The notes: a model not told the origin generated them from the sequence alone. A DNA stretch of 64,000 bases from Antedon mediterranea (GCF_964355755.1 NC_092679.1:4524001-4588000); one strand, 5' to 3'. Shown: positions 35,380-47,013, counted from the first letter of the stretch. Program-made: numbers and translations.

Positions 35380-35465
35380 TTTTTTTTCTTATAGTTCATA
35401 TATCTGTTCCTTTTGTTCAATGTGGGGAAAATAAATAAATGAAACAAACAAACAAACAAACACGG
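35380..35465 (+). mobile_element. Retroelement 3' end
   Basis: A T-rich segment, TTGTTCAATGTGGGGAAAAT, is followed by AAATAAATGAAACAAACAAAC, a short-repeat tail like those of the LINEs in this window. Confidence 0.45.
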
Positions 35466-35529
35466 TGTTATTATTTACACAAGTTGTATTTTGATACCTC
35501 TCTTTACCTAAACAAGGCCAACAGCCATT

Positions 35530-36304
35530 AAGTCGCGTGCTACAATGCATAGTGATACCGGACCGACAGACAGACCGACAGACAGACAGACAGAGAGACC
35601 GACCGACCGACATAGTGAACTATACTGACCGAAATTACTGAACATGTTTAAAAATGTTGAAATGTTTAAAAACATTTATTTTTTTTAAATTTACACGTGC
35701 GTAGCCTGTCACTTTCGACGTGCTCGTATAACGTAATTTCGAGTTGAAAAGTAAGTCAAGAAAACAGAAATCGGGCAAAAAGAGTGCGCAATAACATTTA
35801 ACGCGCAGTGCGCGCACAAAAATATGCGCACTCATGGCAATTTTGTAAACGCTTAAAATAGCCTGAAATGTACTCTTATTTCATCGAAAATAAATTTTGA
35901 AAATGTTAAGCGCGCGTACGCATGCGTTACATGCGCTACGCACGTAATTGTATTGCCATATGATGATTTATGCCCTGAAATTTATGAGTACCAAATTTTA
36001 TTTAATTGTGATTCATGGTTGTGAAGATATGATTACAAACGTGATTTCGTTAAATCGTGCGTAGACCGCGTAATTTTTTATTGCGCACCGTGAAAACATA
36101 ACCACATTGATTTCTGGCCATAAGGAATATACTGTGAAAAATTGACCTAGCTAGATTAAACTGATATCAAGATAAGGTCAGAAAGCGATAAAACGCATAG
36201 TGATACCGGACCGACAGACAGACAGACCGACAGACAGACCGACAGACAGACAGACCGACCGACTGACATAGTGAACTATAGAGTCGCTTCCACGCGACTA
36301 AAAA
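35530..36304. mobile_element. CpG-rich repeat element with GACCGACA arrays at both ends
   Basis: Both ends carry the phrase CATAGTGATACCGGACCGAC, then GACA/GACC repeats, then CGACATAGTGAACTATA or its one-base variant (35548-35625 and 36196-36283). GTCGCGTG at the left and GAGTCGCTTCCACGCGACTA at the right close it. The interior is rich in CpG and GCGC words (TTAAGCGCGCGTACGCATGC), unlike the surrounding DNA. The 66-codon minus-strand frame inside is not credible. Confidence 0.6.
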
Positions 36305-36869
36305 CAAGTCTTAGGAAACATAACTTAACATACGACTATAAAAGTTATTTTCTAGTTCAGTTTACATCTTTTATCTCCAGTAATTTTTTTCCACATCTAA
36401 GTGATTAGAAACAACAAATAAAAGGGAAAACATGACTTGGATGTCAGGTAGCGGCATTAGTTATCGACAGGATCTTTAATTAAGCTTGTCTTTTTAAGTT
36501 GTTACAACTCTTATTGTCTGAAGATGTATGATGCATGAACGTCATCTCACTATCAATTCTTGCTTTGTTCGAAGTCAAACTAGTAGAAAGTAAGACACTA
36601 ATCTATAATAATAATATTGTGATTTACAATATCTCCTAAGGACGCAAGGCGATATGGCGACGTTATTACCCCCGGACATTCGATATGTAGCTGTTACAAT
36701 TTACAACATCTAGGCCATTCCATTGGGACTTAATTTCTAGAAAAGCAATGTGGAACATTACACTACTAATTTATATAGTGCTGTTCAAATTAATGTGCCT
36801 TTTAAGTTTCGCTGGGGTTTCATTGCAGCTACAATAATGAGGATATTATTACTACCTCTGGACAATTGA

Positions 36870-36955
36870 CTGATGTGGCTTGGTGGTTAAGGTGCTTGTA
36901 TATGAATTACAGATGCCTTGGTTCAAATCACTGTACTATCTCAGCTCTTTTTTTT
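36870..36955 (+). mobile_element. tRNA-derived SINE
   Basis: A box GTGGCTTGGTGGTTAAGG at 36875 and B box GGTTCAAATCA at 36920-36930, followed by a T-run. It shares its head with the SINE at 60.08 kb. Confidence 0.65.
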
Positions 36956-37061
36956 AAATAACAATACTGTACAATGTAATTGTCAACACTGAATATTTCC
37001 AAATAGAAAAAATACTATTCAACATTGTTGAAAATTATTAATTACTGTAAATTTATACATA

Positions 37062-37223
37062 TAAAGCTCTATCTACACTATCAAACTAGTTTGACAAAAA
37101 AAGTGTGATGATCGATGCACAAATATGATAGTTATATGCTTAAATATGGTAGCGATATGACATCATCATGTCCATATATGGGCACACCACGTTTTTTGTC
37201 ACATAATAGTGTAGACAGAGATT
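37062..37223. mobile_element. MITE family A copy
   Basis: Left end is AAAGCTCTATCTACACTATC and right end is ATAGTGTAGACAGAGATTAA. The core GATATGACATCATCATGTCC is intact. Confidence 0.8.
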
Positions 37224-37263
37224 AACTCAAAATAAGTTTTCATTTGTATGCTTTTTTTTATTA

Positions 37264-37311
37264 TGAATTGAACTACATACCCCACATACAAGAAACCTCA
37301 ACCACTAAGCC
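37264..37311 (-). mobile_element. tRNA-derived SINE head, minus strand
   Basis: The reverse complement gives TGGCTTAGTGGTTGAGG (A box) and GTAGTTCAATTC (B box). It is close to the head at 36.87 kb but in the opposite orientation, only 0.4 kb away. Confidence 0.5.
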
Positions 37312-37768
37312 ATTAACAATCGATCACGTAGCAGAAATTTGTAACACTACCTATATATAAGCAGACAATAATTGCACTCCAAATAGTTTTAAGTTTCTGA
37401 TTTATGCTCCAGTATTCGGTAGACTACTCCCAAGAGATATATGAGGTAATCTCCACATTGTATGCGCGAGAATAACGGTTACCGATATCCTGCGTTCAAA
37501 TTGGCTTTGAGTATTCAAACAATTCTAGCGCAATTACTATAAGTATTGGTATTAGCTTTGTATTGATATAATGTTATCGTGATTTACAACGCTTGATCTG
37601 TATTATCACAGCCATTAAATCTTTCTTTTAATATTATTATATGCTGTTTGTGTGTATAGATATTTAGTTTAATATTTAACACACATAGAGTGTATATACA
37701 GATGTTTCAAAATTACTTTGAAGATCATAAACATCAATAATACAAAATATAATTTTGTTTTGGATGCC

Positions 37769-37898
37769 TTAAGCTCTGTCTACACTATCAAACTAGTTTG
37801 AAAAAAGTGTGATAGTGATATTCCCAAATATGGTAATGATATGAAATCATCAAGTCCATATTGGTACATCACATTCTTTAGTGTAGACAAGGCCTTAA
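37769..37898. mobile_element. MITE family A copy with TTAA flanks
   Basis: TTAA at 37769-37772 and 37895-37898 borders GCTCTGTCTACACTATCAAA and GTGTAGACAAGGCC. The interior is shortened. Confidence 0.8.
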
Positions 37899-37904
37899 GC
37901 TTAT

Positions 37905-38310
37905 GCGATATCTGAGCTCAAACATTTTGGGAAGCGTACATTAAATTAATATGTCACTAAAAAAAAAAAGAATAAATTCCCCGAAAGGATCTCATACTCA
38001 TATGAAGTGTAAATCCAAACCATCATACGATTGAGTAAACAAACATTTTGGGAACTGACATTTAAAGTAACAAATAACTGAAAAAGAGAAAACATGTATT
38101 TTCTGACAGGATCTCATAAAAAGTGTCAGTTCAAACAATCATGGTATTGGAGCTTTGAGTGGTAAACATTTTGAGAACCCTAATATGTAAACGGAAAAAA
38201 AAATAAGCACATTTATTCTCGGAAATTTAAGATCATATACACAGGAGTAAAGTGTCAATTGAAAGCATCATGCGGTATCCAAGCCTTGGGTAAACACACT
38301 TCTGAGCATT
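37905..38310. repeat. Diverged tandem repeat of about 123 bp, three units
   Basis: AAACATTTTGGGAA recurs at about 37921 and 38042 and, as AAACATTTTGAGAA, at 38167. Each is followed by an A-run, GGATCTCATA or AGATCATATA, and AAGTGTMARTYVAAACMATC. Confidence 0.7.
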
Positions 38311-38319
38311 GTAGTTTCA

Positions 38320-39827
38320 TCACATTGCACTGTACAGAGAATCAAGGGAATTATACTAATTATACAGCCACATCAAAGGTGTTTTACAAGACGTTGAACT
38401 CGGTTGGATTTTGAGTCAACTTTATGTTGTTTTAACAGAGGTATGATAATCTATTAACAATCATGTTAAAATCAATCGTTTGAAAATATATACATTATGT
38501 AAAAGCGTTTTTCTCTTTAAATTTGACAGAATCGTCATCGTCAAATTTCTTTTTCAATCATTGATTAGTCTTGCCATCACGCTATAAATTACACATGTCA
38601 TAGACTTGTACATGACACTTTTATTTCGAAAATATTTGTCAGTTTTGGTACATCATATGTTACTATTTATTAATATTAAAATAAATCTGTACAACAACTC
38701 TATTTTATTACTTACTCTTTTAATGCACAACTTTCCGAAGTCTCTTTTAAAATAGATATATTTGAATAATGTTTTAAAATACAACATAGTATGAGGTACA
38801 TTTACTCTACATTGAAGGTTACTATAAGAGATAAACGAGAAAAACTGTTATGTGAAATACACTGACTAATTCAATTCCATTAGAAATTACAAGTAAAGAG
38901 TTTAGAAAATAGATAAAACCTACAGATAGCTGGATTGAGTAAGGTAGCGTAATGTGTTTTTGTCGTTTATTATTACTTGTTTTACATGCGTTAGCTGAAA
39001 ATTATTGCATCTGTCTCCGCATGTAAACCCGTAAAGTGATTTTTGAAAATGTGGGTAATCAATTCAATGTTCACGTAACAACATAGAAATATTTTATCTT
39101 TAGATGTAATTTGATTTGGAGAAACTGCGAATTCTAATGTCCTAATATAATTATCACGCCTTACCTAAAGTGCTGTAATGTTTTAAATAACACGCAGTCA
39201 ATACGCGGTCACATTGACCGTGTTCGTGTTATAAAAGAAACTGTTGTATAAACTGTCTTGTTTTGTATTAAAAAGAGATGGCGGAATGGAATGTGTCTGT
39301 ATAATAATAAAATCTTTATTTTAAAAAGGAGGCTCGTTCACAACAAAATGTGTTCTTCCATGAGGCTGTATGAAAGAAATACAACTACAGTATCACAATT
39401 ATCAAACTGATGAACAAACAAGAAAAAAAAGGAGAAAAAAAGTATATAAATGTATATTAATGGATTTAAAGTTAGTAAATAAAATTAAAACAGAAACGCT
39501 AACAATTATAAAACCCATGACTACCAACAAAACATGCTTAAATTAAGAAGAAATTATTCTTTTGAAAGAGCATTTTTTGTTTATATCAATTTCGTTCCAC
39601 ATTTTTGCTTCACAGTATTAGAAATCTGTTGACTTGCTTTAGGCCAAAAATGTGTTATTCCTCATTGCCTTGTCCTTTGGATGAGACCTTAAACAGTTGG
39701 TCTTATCATGTAGCAACAATTGGTCCTATCAATAAAAGTATGAATTGTCTTCCTATGTGTTAACGTTAAAGCATGTTGCAAAAGATATAACATACATATT
39801 GTACATTTAAATCGTACAGTATGAAAT
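38320..39827. other. Non-coding stretch with retroelement scraps
   Basis: No exon recognised. About 39300-39400, read on the minus strand, ends AAATAAAGATTTTATTATT like a SINE/LINE tail. About 39665-39700 carries GTCCTTTGGATGAGACCTTA, a phrase I associate with SINE bodies in other marine animals. Confidence 0.4.
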
Positions 39828-39988
39828 AGGAGGAGGAAAGAAAGAAAGGAGGGGAGAAGAGAGAAAAAGGAGGATATGAGAGGAAAGAGGAAGGGAGGAG
39901 AGGAGAGAGAAAGGAAAAAGAGATAGGGAAAAGAGAGAGGGGAAGGAAGAGGACAGAGGAGAAGGGAGAGAAGAAAAGAGAAGGGCAG
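39828..39988 (+). repeat. Polypurine tract of about 160 nt
   Basis: The plus strand is almost only A and G (GGAGGAGGAAAGAAAGAAAG and onward), with a few T and C. Such mirror-like tracts can form triplex DNA. Two overlapping minus-strand frames of S, L, F and P are by-products. Confidence 0.9.
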
Positions 39989-40007
39989 ATACATATATAT
40001 CTCATAT

Positions 40008-40195
40008 AAAGTAGAAACCTCCTTTTGTGACGTTCCTATTTACCGTAGGAGACATTCCTTTTAAGGGGACACTTTGCTGTGAAACTAATGAAGGTAAATA
40101 TGTTTTAATACTGTAACCAACCCTATTCAAATGACATGGGGACATCTTATGAGCCATGAAGGTATCCCCTTAATAGGAGGTCTACTGTAGTGATA
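40008..40195. repeat. Repeat family C copy
   Basis: TTTTAAGGGGACACTTTGCT, TATGTTTTAATACTGTAACC and TATCCCCTTAATAGGAGGTC are present. The two ends are roughly inverted. Confidence 0.6.
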
Positions 40196-40199
40196 TACC

Positions 40200-41530
40200 A
40201 AGCTCTGTATAACACAAGTTGTAATTATATATTATAATATATTATCTTACAAGAAATGTGGATATTAATATTCACAATACTTTATTAGGGTGATCAAAGC
40301 AGTCTAAAATCTCTTTGAGACTTTTGTACAAATAAAAAAGTATAACTAAAAAAATGAATTATTGTCCAAACTTAAAACACTTTTTAAATGTCAAACAAAA
40401 GTTTATGTGTTAAAATAACATGCCTCATATAAAACAAAAATTGTCTGAAATCTAAGAATTGTTTTACATTCCTATACATTACTATTCATTCTCTTGTTGT
40501 GTGTCGTATGCATTATTAAAGTAAATAGTGAATGAATATAAATGCCAAGTATAGCTTAAATAACACATTAAATGGCTGTCAGACTACAGTATGTGTGAAT
40601 ATGTGTGAAACAGTCTTTAGTTGTGATGATCATTACATTATTAGCCAATAGCAGATGGTGACATTTTAAAGACACTCATATTGAATATTCTAGAATGCGG
40701 ATAATAATGGCATAATACGTAATATTAATGATAAGATGAATATTGTATGAAATTTATTGATAGAATTATGATTATTATGATTATAATGATGATTATAATG
40801 ATGACAGTGCCCACAAATCCATTCATTATGGTATATTATAGTTATACATTTTACATAATAATTTTATTTTGAAAGTGGAAAGATAATGTCAGATATCAGG
40901 TGATGGAGAACAGGTGATGGCATTGATCAAAATTTAAATTCTGATAATTAAATTATGATAACAAAAATATCAATAATCTAATGATTATAATGATGAAGAG
41001 AGGACAGCATTCATAATGAGGATGACTTATAGTAAAAATAAAATATATGATGGAATTGATGATATTATAATTATTATTTGATGGCATTAATAATGTTAAA
41101 GTAATGTTGCTGGTTGAACAATGCTATATTGGCTAAAATAAAGATGAAGATAAAACAACAATTGTCACATATATAATATTCTATTCTGTGCCAAGTTATT
41201 TGTAGGCAAAATCATTAGAAAATGTACGTATTACATATTAGACCAATTTATTATGCGATAAAAGATAATCTTTAGTATAATTTTTCAATATCATTTATTG
41301 TAAAGCAGAATTATTTTGTAAATCTGTTTAATGTTGAAGTCAAACTACTTATTACTAAAGTATAAACCGAAATGGTCATCTATAAGAAATGTTAATGGAG
41401 GGTGAGAGAAAATTCAGAACGATTAATGCTCAACATAATGGACAGGGTTCACCGTAAGTGTTATTGGAAAAAAATAAGTCGTTTTTGCTCTCATTACGAT
41501 AGAGCCAAATATTTCTTTCGAATGAGAACT
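40200..41530. other. AT-rich non-coding stretch
   Basis: No gene recognised. ATGATTATAATGATGA repeats occur at about 40760-40805. Confidence 0.45.
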
Positions 41531-41534
41531 TATG

Positions 41535-41975
41535 ACTTATCCTAGTGAAATAAATAGCAAAAGTAAAGCTCTGTCTACACTATCAAACTAGTTTGACAAA
41601 GAAATGTGTCCACTTTTTAAATAGTTTTTGTATCCCATAAAACAAACATAATTTCTATGTATATTTTATATGCAAATGACAATAAATTGAAGTAATTTAC
41701 CACTGATGAGTTATTCTAGTGAAATAAATAGCAAAAGTAAAGCTCTGTCTACACTATCAAACTAGTTTGACAAAGAAATGTGTCCATTTGTAATAGTTTT
41801 TGTATATCTCATAAAACAAACATAATTTCTATGTATATTTTATATGCAAATGACAATAAATTGAAGTAATTTACCACTGATGAGTTATCCTAGTGAAATA
41901 AATAGCAAAGTAAATCTCTGTCTAACCAATAAAACTTATTTTTGTCACATAAAGTTTTATAGACAGAGCTTTAGG
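41535..41975. repeat. Tandem duplication of about 174 bp carrying a half MITE
   Basis: Two near-identical units each begin CTAGTGAAATAAATAGCAAA, run into the family A left end (AAAGCTCTGTCTACACTATC) and end GAAGTAATTTACCACTGATG. A third, partial copy leads to a family A right end (AAAGTTTTATAGACAGAGCT) at about 41970. A more diverged third relative lies at about 42260-42340. Confidence 0.85.
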
Positions 41976-42932
41976 GGCAAGGGAGAAGAAAGGGCTAAAG
42001 CTAAAGGGGTATAATTTTTTAAATTTTTGATTAGAATATCAAACATTTTATGTATACATTTTAAACCATTTGGAAAAATATTTTGATATTATCATAAAAA
42101 TCATAAAAAAAATGTTAAATAAAACAGTGTATTACATTTGTTTCAAGATTCAATGAATGTTATTGGTTGACTTCAAATGGAAATTAATTTGTGGGGAGGG
42201 GGAGGGGAGGAGGGGGAATGTCAATTTACGAGAGTCATGTGACACTTTGTAATCGTTTTTGTTAGTTTTTGTATATCTCAGGGCAAACATAATTTCACAT
42301 ATATTTTATATTCAAATGACAATAAATGGAAGTACTTTCCCACAAATTAAATGAAAATTTGATATGGGTATCTTTTAAATAGAGTTGTCCAAAAGAAAGG
42401 GTTTTACTATTTGCTGTTGGATGGTGTGAAAATGAAAAATAATAATAAGTATATATGCAGGCATCAAATAGATTTTCTAAAAATAGTCATGCCCAACTTA
42501 CAAACCATAGGACAATGAATACAGATTTGAATGTCAATTTCCTATCTAATCACGTTCTATCATTAATATTAATAACCTTTAATAGCAGTAATTGTCTGGG
42601 GTTGTTATTCTAGGTTTGCGCACTCTTGCAAATGAGATTTAGGTTTGTAAAGCAATTTAAACGCATAATTTTTCTAATGCGCTTGTGTTTAGCAAGCATC
42701 ACATTGTATGTTAATTTGATGATATGAAAATATTAATATTTGAATTTGGGGTGAGGTCACTTTATAGTACAGGTTAAGTATAGTGATTAATTGCCACTGA
42801 AATCTATTCATTTTTGTGTGTGTTTCTAAAAAATGGCAAAATAAATACATAAGTAATGATGAATAAGAATTAATTAGGACAATTTTCTCATATATGGAAT
42901 AGTACAAGCCTAAATGCCTGCCCACAACTGTT
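41976..42932. other. Non-coding stretch
   Basis: A G-rich run, GGGGAGGGGGAGGGGAGGAG, lies at about 42193. No gene recognised. Confidence 0.4.
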
Positions 42933-42993
42933 CATGGTCTCGTTACGAATAACAACGGAGGGTATATCTCCATGAACTAACTATGAGACCATG
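42933..42993. repeat. Short inverted repeat
   Basis: CATGGTCTC (42933-42941) pairs with GAGACCATG (42985-42993) around GGAGGGTATATCTCC. It looks like a very small inverted-repeat element. Confidence 0.6.
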
Positions 42994-43436
42994 GTGCTGT
43001 ACAATGTTGGTATATGGTAAAACTGTGGTAACCGTGTGAATGTTAACAATGTTAAAAAGTTTGATAAATACAATTATTTTTTCAAGTCCAGTGTGAACAA
43101 GACTTTAGGACAACAGATCATCCAAAATGTACAGTATTATCATTTTTTTAAATATTCAAATTGGGCTGTGACTCACGTTGATTTGACCTTGATTAAAAAT
43201 ACAAAAGGAAGAATGTTATTATTGAATGTTGTAGCTATAGGACAGCAGTGGCAGCTGCTGGAACAGTACTAAATTAAAATCAATAGACTCCTAGTGGCCA
43301 TAATAAATCATCTAGGTCAGTAATATACATTTCATAATATTAATGAGTTGTAAACGCAGTAGCTTCATTTAGATGGACAAAATAAACTACATTCATCATC
43401 TTTTCTAGTTTGTTCTTCTTTTCTTTAAAAATTGTA

Positions 43437-44007
43437 ACCCCAGGGGGTCACTCATAAATATTTTCATATAGCTGGTAGCACAAGTGTCACAAAATATGAG
43501 AAGGTGCAGCATTTATAGGTTATATTTCGAAAGATTTGGTAGCACAAGCGTGGGAAATGAAAGGGTGAAATTAGTAGTCCCTGGCCCGTCCAGTGTCAAA
43601 ATGTCACGATTTATCGCACAAATATAAAGGGATTTTAACTATGGCCATCGCTATGTATGTCTAGCCTATGTTATCGCAAAACTATTTGCCGGGAACTAGT
43701 ACAAATATTACGCCCTCTCTGGCATGGCCTTTTTCCTGTCGTCTTGGTAGTTCAAGTCCATAGAATTTTTCAGTAAAATAGGTAGCACAAGTGCTTCATG
43801 TCTCGAAGTGGCTGCTGCACCTTACCGTTTGGTTTGTATACAAGTGCCCCAAAACCAGTTCTAAAAATACCGGGATGGTGTCCGGCGGGGGATAGTTTCA
43901 CCATGTAGTTTAAGTTCTATTTATTTGTTGTTAGCCAAAACATTTCAATGCAATTGTTTTTTATATTTATAAATGACAATAAGTTTACTTACTTACTTAA
44001 TGTTGTT
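43437..44007 (+). mobile_element. Retroelement with a TTAC tail
   Basis: A GC-richer body begins AACCCCAGGGGGTCACTC and repeats GGTAGCACAAGTG or a close variant three times. It ends ATGACAATAAGTTTACTTAC, a short-repeat tail. No credible protein frame. Best read as a non-autonomous or truncated non-LTR element. Confidence 0.55.
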
Positions 44008-45030
44008 TTATGTATTAGATGTGTAAACATATATGCTACTGTAAATATATATAATAAAACATCTAGAATAAATTTTTTGTCCATGAGCAAAAAAATTGCA
44101 ATAATCTAACTAAAAAATGAGCAACACAACTAGGAAGAAAGAAAATTTGTTGGTAAATTAATTATTTAAAAGTTTGAATTGGCATGTCTAAAGTTGTTAA
44201 AATGCACACATTGCAACAGACCATATTAAATAGTTTGCTAAAACTAAAAATTTAGCTAGTTTTAAAATAGGTATAACAACTAACTAACAAATTGCTTTTC
44301 TGGTCAAATTGAGTGTTGATACAATAATTAATTATTATTAATATCTTACCTCCAATTGTAAAAAATAGAATATTACCATTTAGTTGTGAAAGTAATTAAA
44401 TTGTTTTTATAGTCTTTGGTCAACTTTAACCCAAATATTTTAATTGCAATATTATTGTATATTATTGTCATAACTAAAAGGTTACGAAATTAATACTACC
44501 AGTAGAATACTACAAGTATTTGTAAACTGTTATAGTGCCAGTTGTACGATTGGCTGCATACAGGTAATATCATAACCCTACCAGTAGACCACTGGGATTC
44601 CATGGTCAAGTCCTAGATAAACATTCTATAGAGTATAAAAAATAAACTCTATATCTAACTCTATAAAGAATAATATCAATATTGTACGTTATATAATTGT
44701 TACATAATTTAATAGAAAATCATGAAAAAAAAAATTGTCTAATGTTTATTTCCAAATAAATGAAGCTACAGTAATGTACACAAACCCACTGTTTTAGAAT
44801 ATTTCATTACACTAGTTAATGATCATATATAAAATGGTTCAGTCCAAAAAGAAACAAAAATACTCTCATTTTTAACTAATTGAAAACGCATAAATTAAAA
44901 TAATCTATATATAATTTAAACTATATAATTTAAGTTTATTTACTGTACATTTACTTGTTAATTAATTTTCAAAACTTATTTAGAAATATAATACTTGGGA
45001 ATATAATGGAACAGTCCATGACTTGTCTGT
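44008..45030. other. AT-rich stretch upstream of the EF-hand gene
   Basis: No gene or clear repeat recognised. Confidence 0.45.
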
Positions 45031-45035
45031 GGATT

Positions 45036-45045
45036 CTGATTGGTC
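45036..45045. promoter_or_regulatory. NF-Y (inverted CCAAT) motif
   Basis: CTGATTGGTC fits the NF-Y consensus. It lies about 190 bp before the YY1-like site and about 680 bp before the EF-hand start codon. A CRE-like TACGTCA is at about 45115. Confidence 0.4.
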
Positions 45046-45227
45046 AAGACACTGTAGGTGAGTTTTTAGTTTGTATAATATGTACACACAATGGATGGGA
45101 AGAAATGACTTTGTACGTCACCCAGGGCTTTTAAATGTCGTTGAAAATGACTAGTGATTCGTTGGCCTCTACAGAATGCAAAATATGTCAGGATAGTTGT
45201 TGTCATTGCAGCACACAGTCAAACACT

Positions 45228-45286
45228 ATGGCGGCTACCCTTTCATATTGCTGACTTTTTAATTGGAGTTATTAATAAAAGCGCAG
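45228..45286 (+). promoter_or_regulatory. YY1-like site and candidate non-coding exon 1 end
   Basis: ATGGCGGC at 45228-45235 is the YY1 core often found just downstream of the start of TATA-less genes. About 50 bp later CAG followed by GTAGGA is a good splice donor (intron from 45287). A possible acceptor, TTGCCAG, ends at 45695. If used, this gives a 5' UTR exon joined to the coding exon. The acceptor's pyrimidine tract is weak. If it is not spliced, the leader holds a five-codon upstream frame (ATG at 45686, stop at 45703). Confidence 0.35.
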
Positions 45287-45713
45287 GTAGGAGAACAATT
45301 ATTTATATTTTCAATACGACTTGATTTCAACTAAAGATAGTGTTTGAAAAAAAACAACTTATTTTCAAGTTTGACAAATGATTATTAATCCAGATTTGAT
45401 ATTGTCATTTACATAAATTACTTGACGATAAAAATTGCTACACACGATATATTCACCAGAGGCCAGTTAAAGTTACCGGAAAATGTCTGTACTGTTATGC
45501 TATAATTATTCTAGTTCTAAGTTTGCTGTAAATAAGCGAGAAGAGAATAATTGATACTGAGCAATTACAGAAGGAAAGACATTGGATTAACCATTGTCTT
45601 TAATCAAACATGGATACTAAATAACAAAAGAGAGTCTTTAATTGTTTGTACATCGCCCTATTCAAATACCTTAGTGGTAATAGCAATGTTGCCAGGTGGC
45701 TAGTACTGAAGAC

Positions 45714-46631
45714 ATGGGCATAACATTAACATATCCAATTTCTGCACCTCCAATACATTACGAATTATCGGAAAACTTTACGAGTTCGGGGACACGAAAA
45801 GCAGTCAGGAACAAAATGGTCACTCCGAGATTTCATAAAACCTCGATGCAAAGACTGAACGACCGTGTTTATCAGAGGGTACTTGCGGCTAGGAAGGAAA
45901 TGGTCGCACCCAAAGCCAAAATGAGGACAAACTTTGATAAATTTTGCGATTTGTACCCGCAATGGGTTCTGGCAAATTTTGCCGAATTTCTCTTAGAATT
46001 TGATCAATGCGATGAAGACAGGGATGCATTACTAACGTTCGAGGAGACGTGTAGGGCTCTAGATAAATTAGGAGATGAGACAAGCCTTCAAAAGAGGCAG
46101 CAAATCTTTGGACAGGTCGCTAACGAAAGTGAGCATGATGGAAAATTAGATTTTGAAGACTTTCTATCTTTTTGTAACACCCTATTTACCATTGCTATGC
46201 AAGATCAAAAAGCTCAATGTGATTATAGTAGTGATGAAGATAGTACTATAAGACAAGTATATAAAGACTATTACAAAACAAACAATAAACAGTCTTCCAC
46301 TTTTCCCACGGAACTCGAAAAAAATTGCGACATTAAACCATCGACTTCCAGTCACTTTAGAGCGAAGGCGTCTTTGGATATATTGCCGGCAGATCTAAAC
46401 GAGACCTCATTTACGGATCTTAACCTCGTCACGTCCACGGAATCTCTGCCATCTTCACCGTCTGATCCATGGGTACCGATGTTGCCGGTACATGGTAAAA
46501 GGAAACATAAATCGGACAGGAACACTAATAGATGTTTAGGTTCGCAGAGAACACAAGAAGGATGCAGTTGCCTGCTTGCTAGTAGCGATTCTGATGAGGA
46601 ATTAATTATTGTACATCAGGGAATAACATGA
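45714..46631 (+). CDS. EF-hand protein, swiprosin-like
   Basis: The ATG at 45714, with G at -3 and +4, is chosen over an upstream in-frame GTG (45696), since animals start at ATG. It gives 305 residues and stops at TGA. Residues are counted from this ATG. About 1-70 is basic with no signal peptide. Residues 74-160 resemble the paired EF-hands of the EFHD/swiprosin family. The first loop (100-111) has D, D and D at 1, 3 and 5 and E at 12, but Ala replaces the usual Gly at 6. The second (138-149) has E at 1, E at 3, D at 5, G at 6 and D at 12, so it is likely weak for calcium. The tail from about 170 is polar and disordered, with acidic and Ser clusters (SSDEDS, SSDSDEE) that suit casein kinase 2, and a basic KRKHK. 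No membrane segment is seen. It is probably an intracellular calcium sensor or scaffold; partners are unknown. GC and codon use stand out from the surroundings. It may be the sole coding exon. Confidence 0.85.
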   Translation: MGITLTYPISAPPIHYELSENFTSSGTRKAVRNKMVTPRFHKTSMQRLNDRVYQRVLAARKEMVAPKAKMRTNFDKFCDLYPQWVLANFAEFLLEFDQCDEDRDALLTFEETCRALDKLGDETSLQKRQQIFGQVANESEHDGKLDFEDFLSFCNTLFTIAMQDQKAQCDYSSDEDSTIRQVYKDYYKTNNKQSSTFPTELEKNCDIKPSTSSHFRAKASLDILPADLNETSFTDLNLVTSTESLPSSPSDPWVPMLPVHGKRKHKSDRNTNRCLGSQRTQEGCSCLLASSDSDEELIIVHQGIT

Positions 46632-47013
46632 TAAAGATGCTACTGTATCACCTACTGTTATACCTATCTATCTATCTCAGTAAATTGTAGTTCTGGGTCA
46701 TTTACATAAATATTTCAACATTTTTAATTAATTAATTACATTGTTAAATCGATTACCTCTGTCGGTAAACATGTTAAATGGTTTTAAGCTTTGTTTAGAC
46801 TATCACATTTTATTTTTGGTGTAGGCCCCTTTCAGACAGACAGTTATGCCTGGTGGAATCCAGAGTTACCTCTCCCAAAACCTCTCCGAAGTAAGACAAC
46901 TTTTTGGAAAACTTTGTTAAGCGATCCAATATTCTGTCTAAAAGTCTCTTAGTGGCTGTGTAACATTTGTTACCATCTACAGTATGTTATCATAGCCATG
47001 ATTAAGCTTTTAA

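Noticed and set aside
39689-40005. Two minus-strand frames rich in S, L, F and P resembling a membrane protein
   Set aside because: Both are translations of a polypurine tract.
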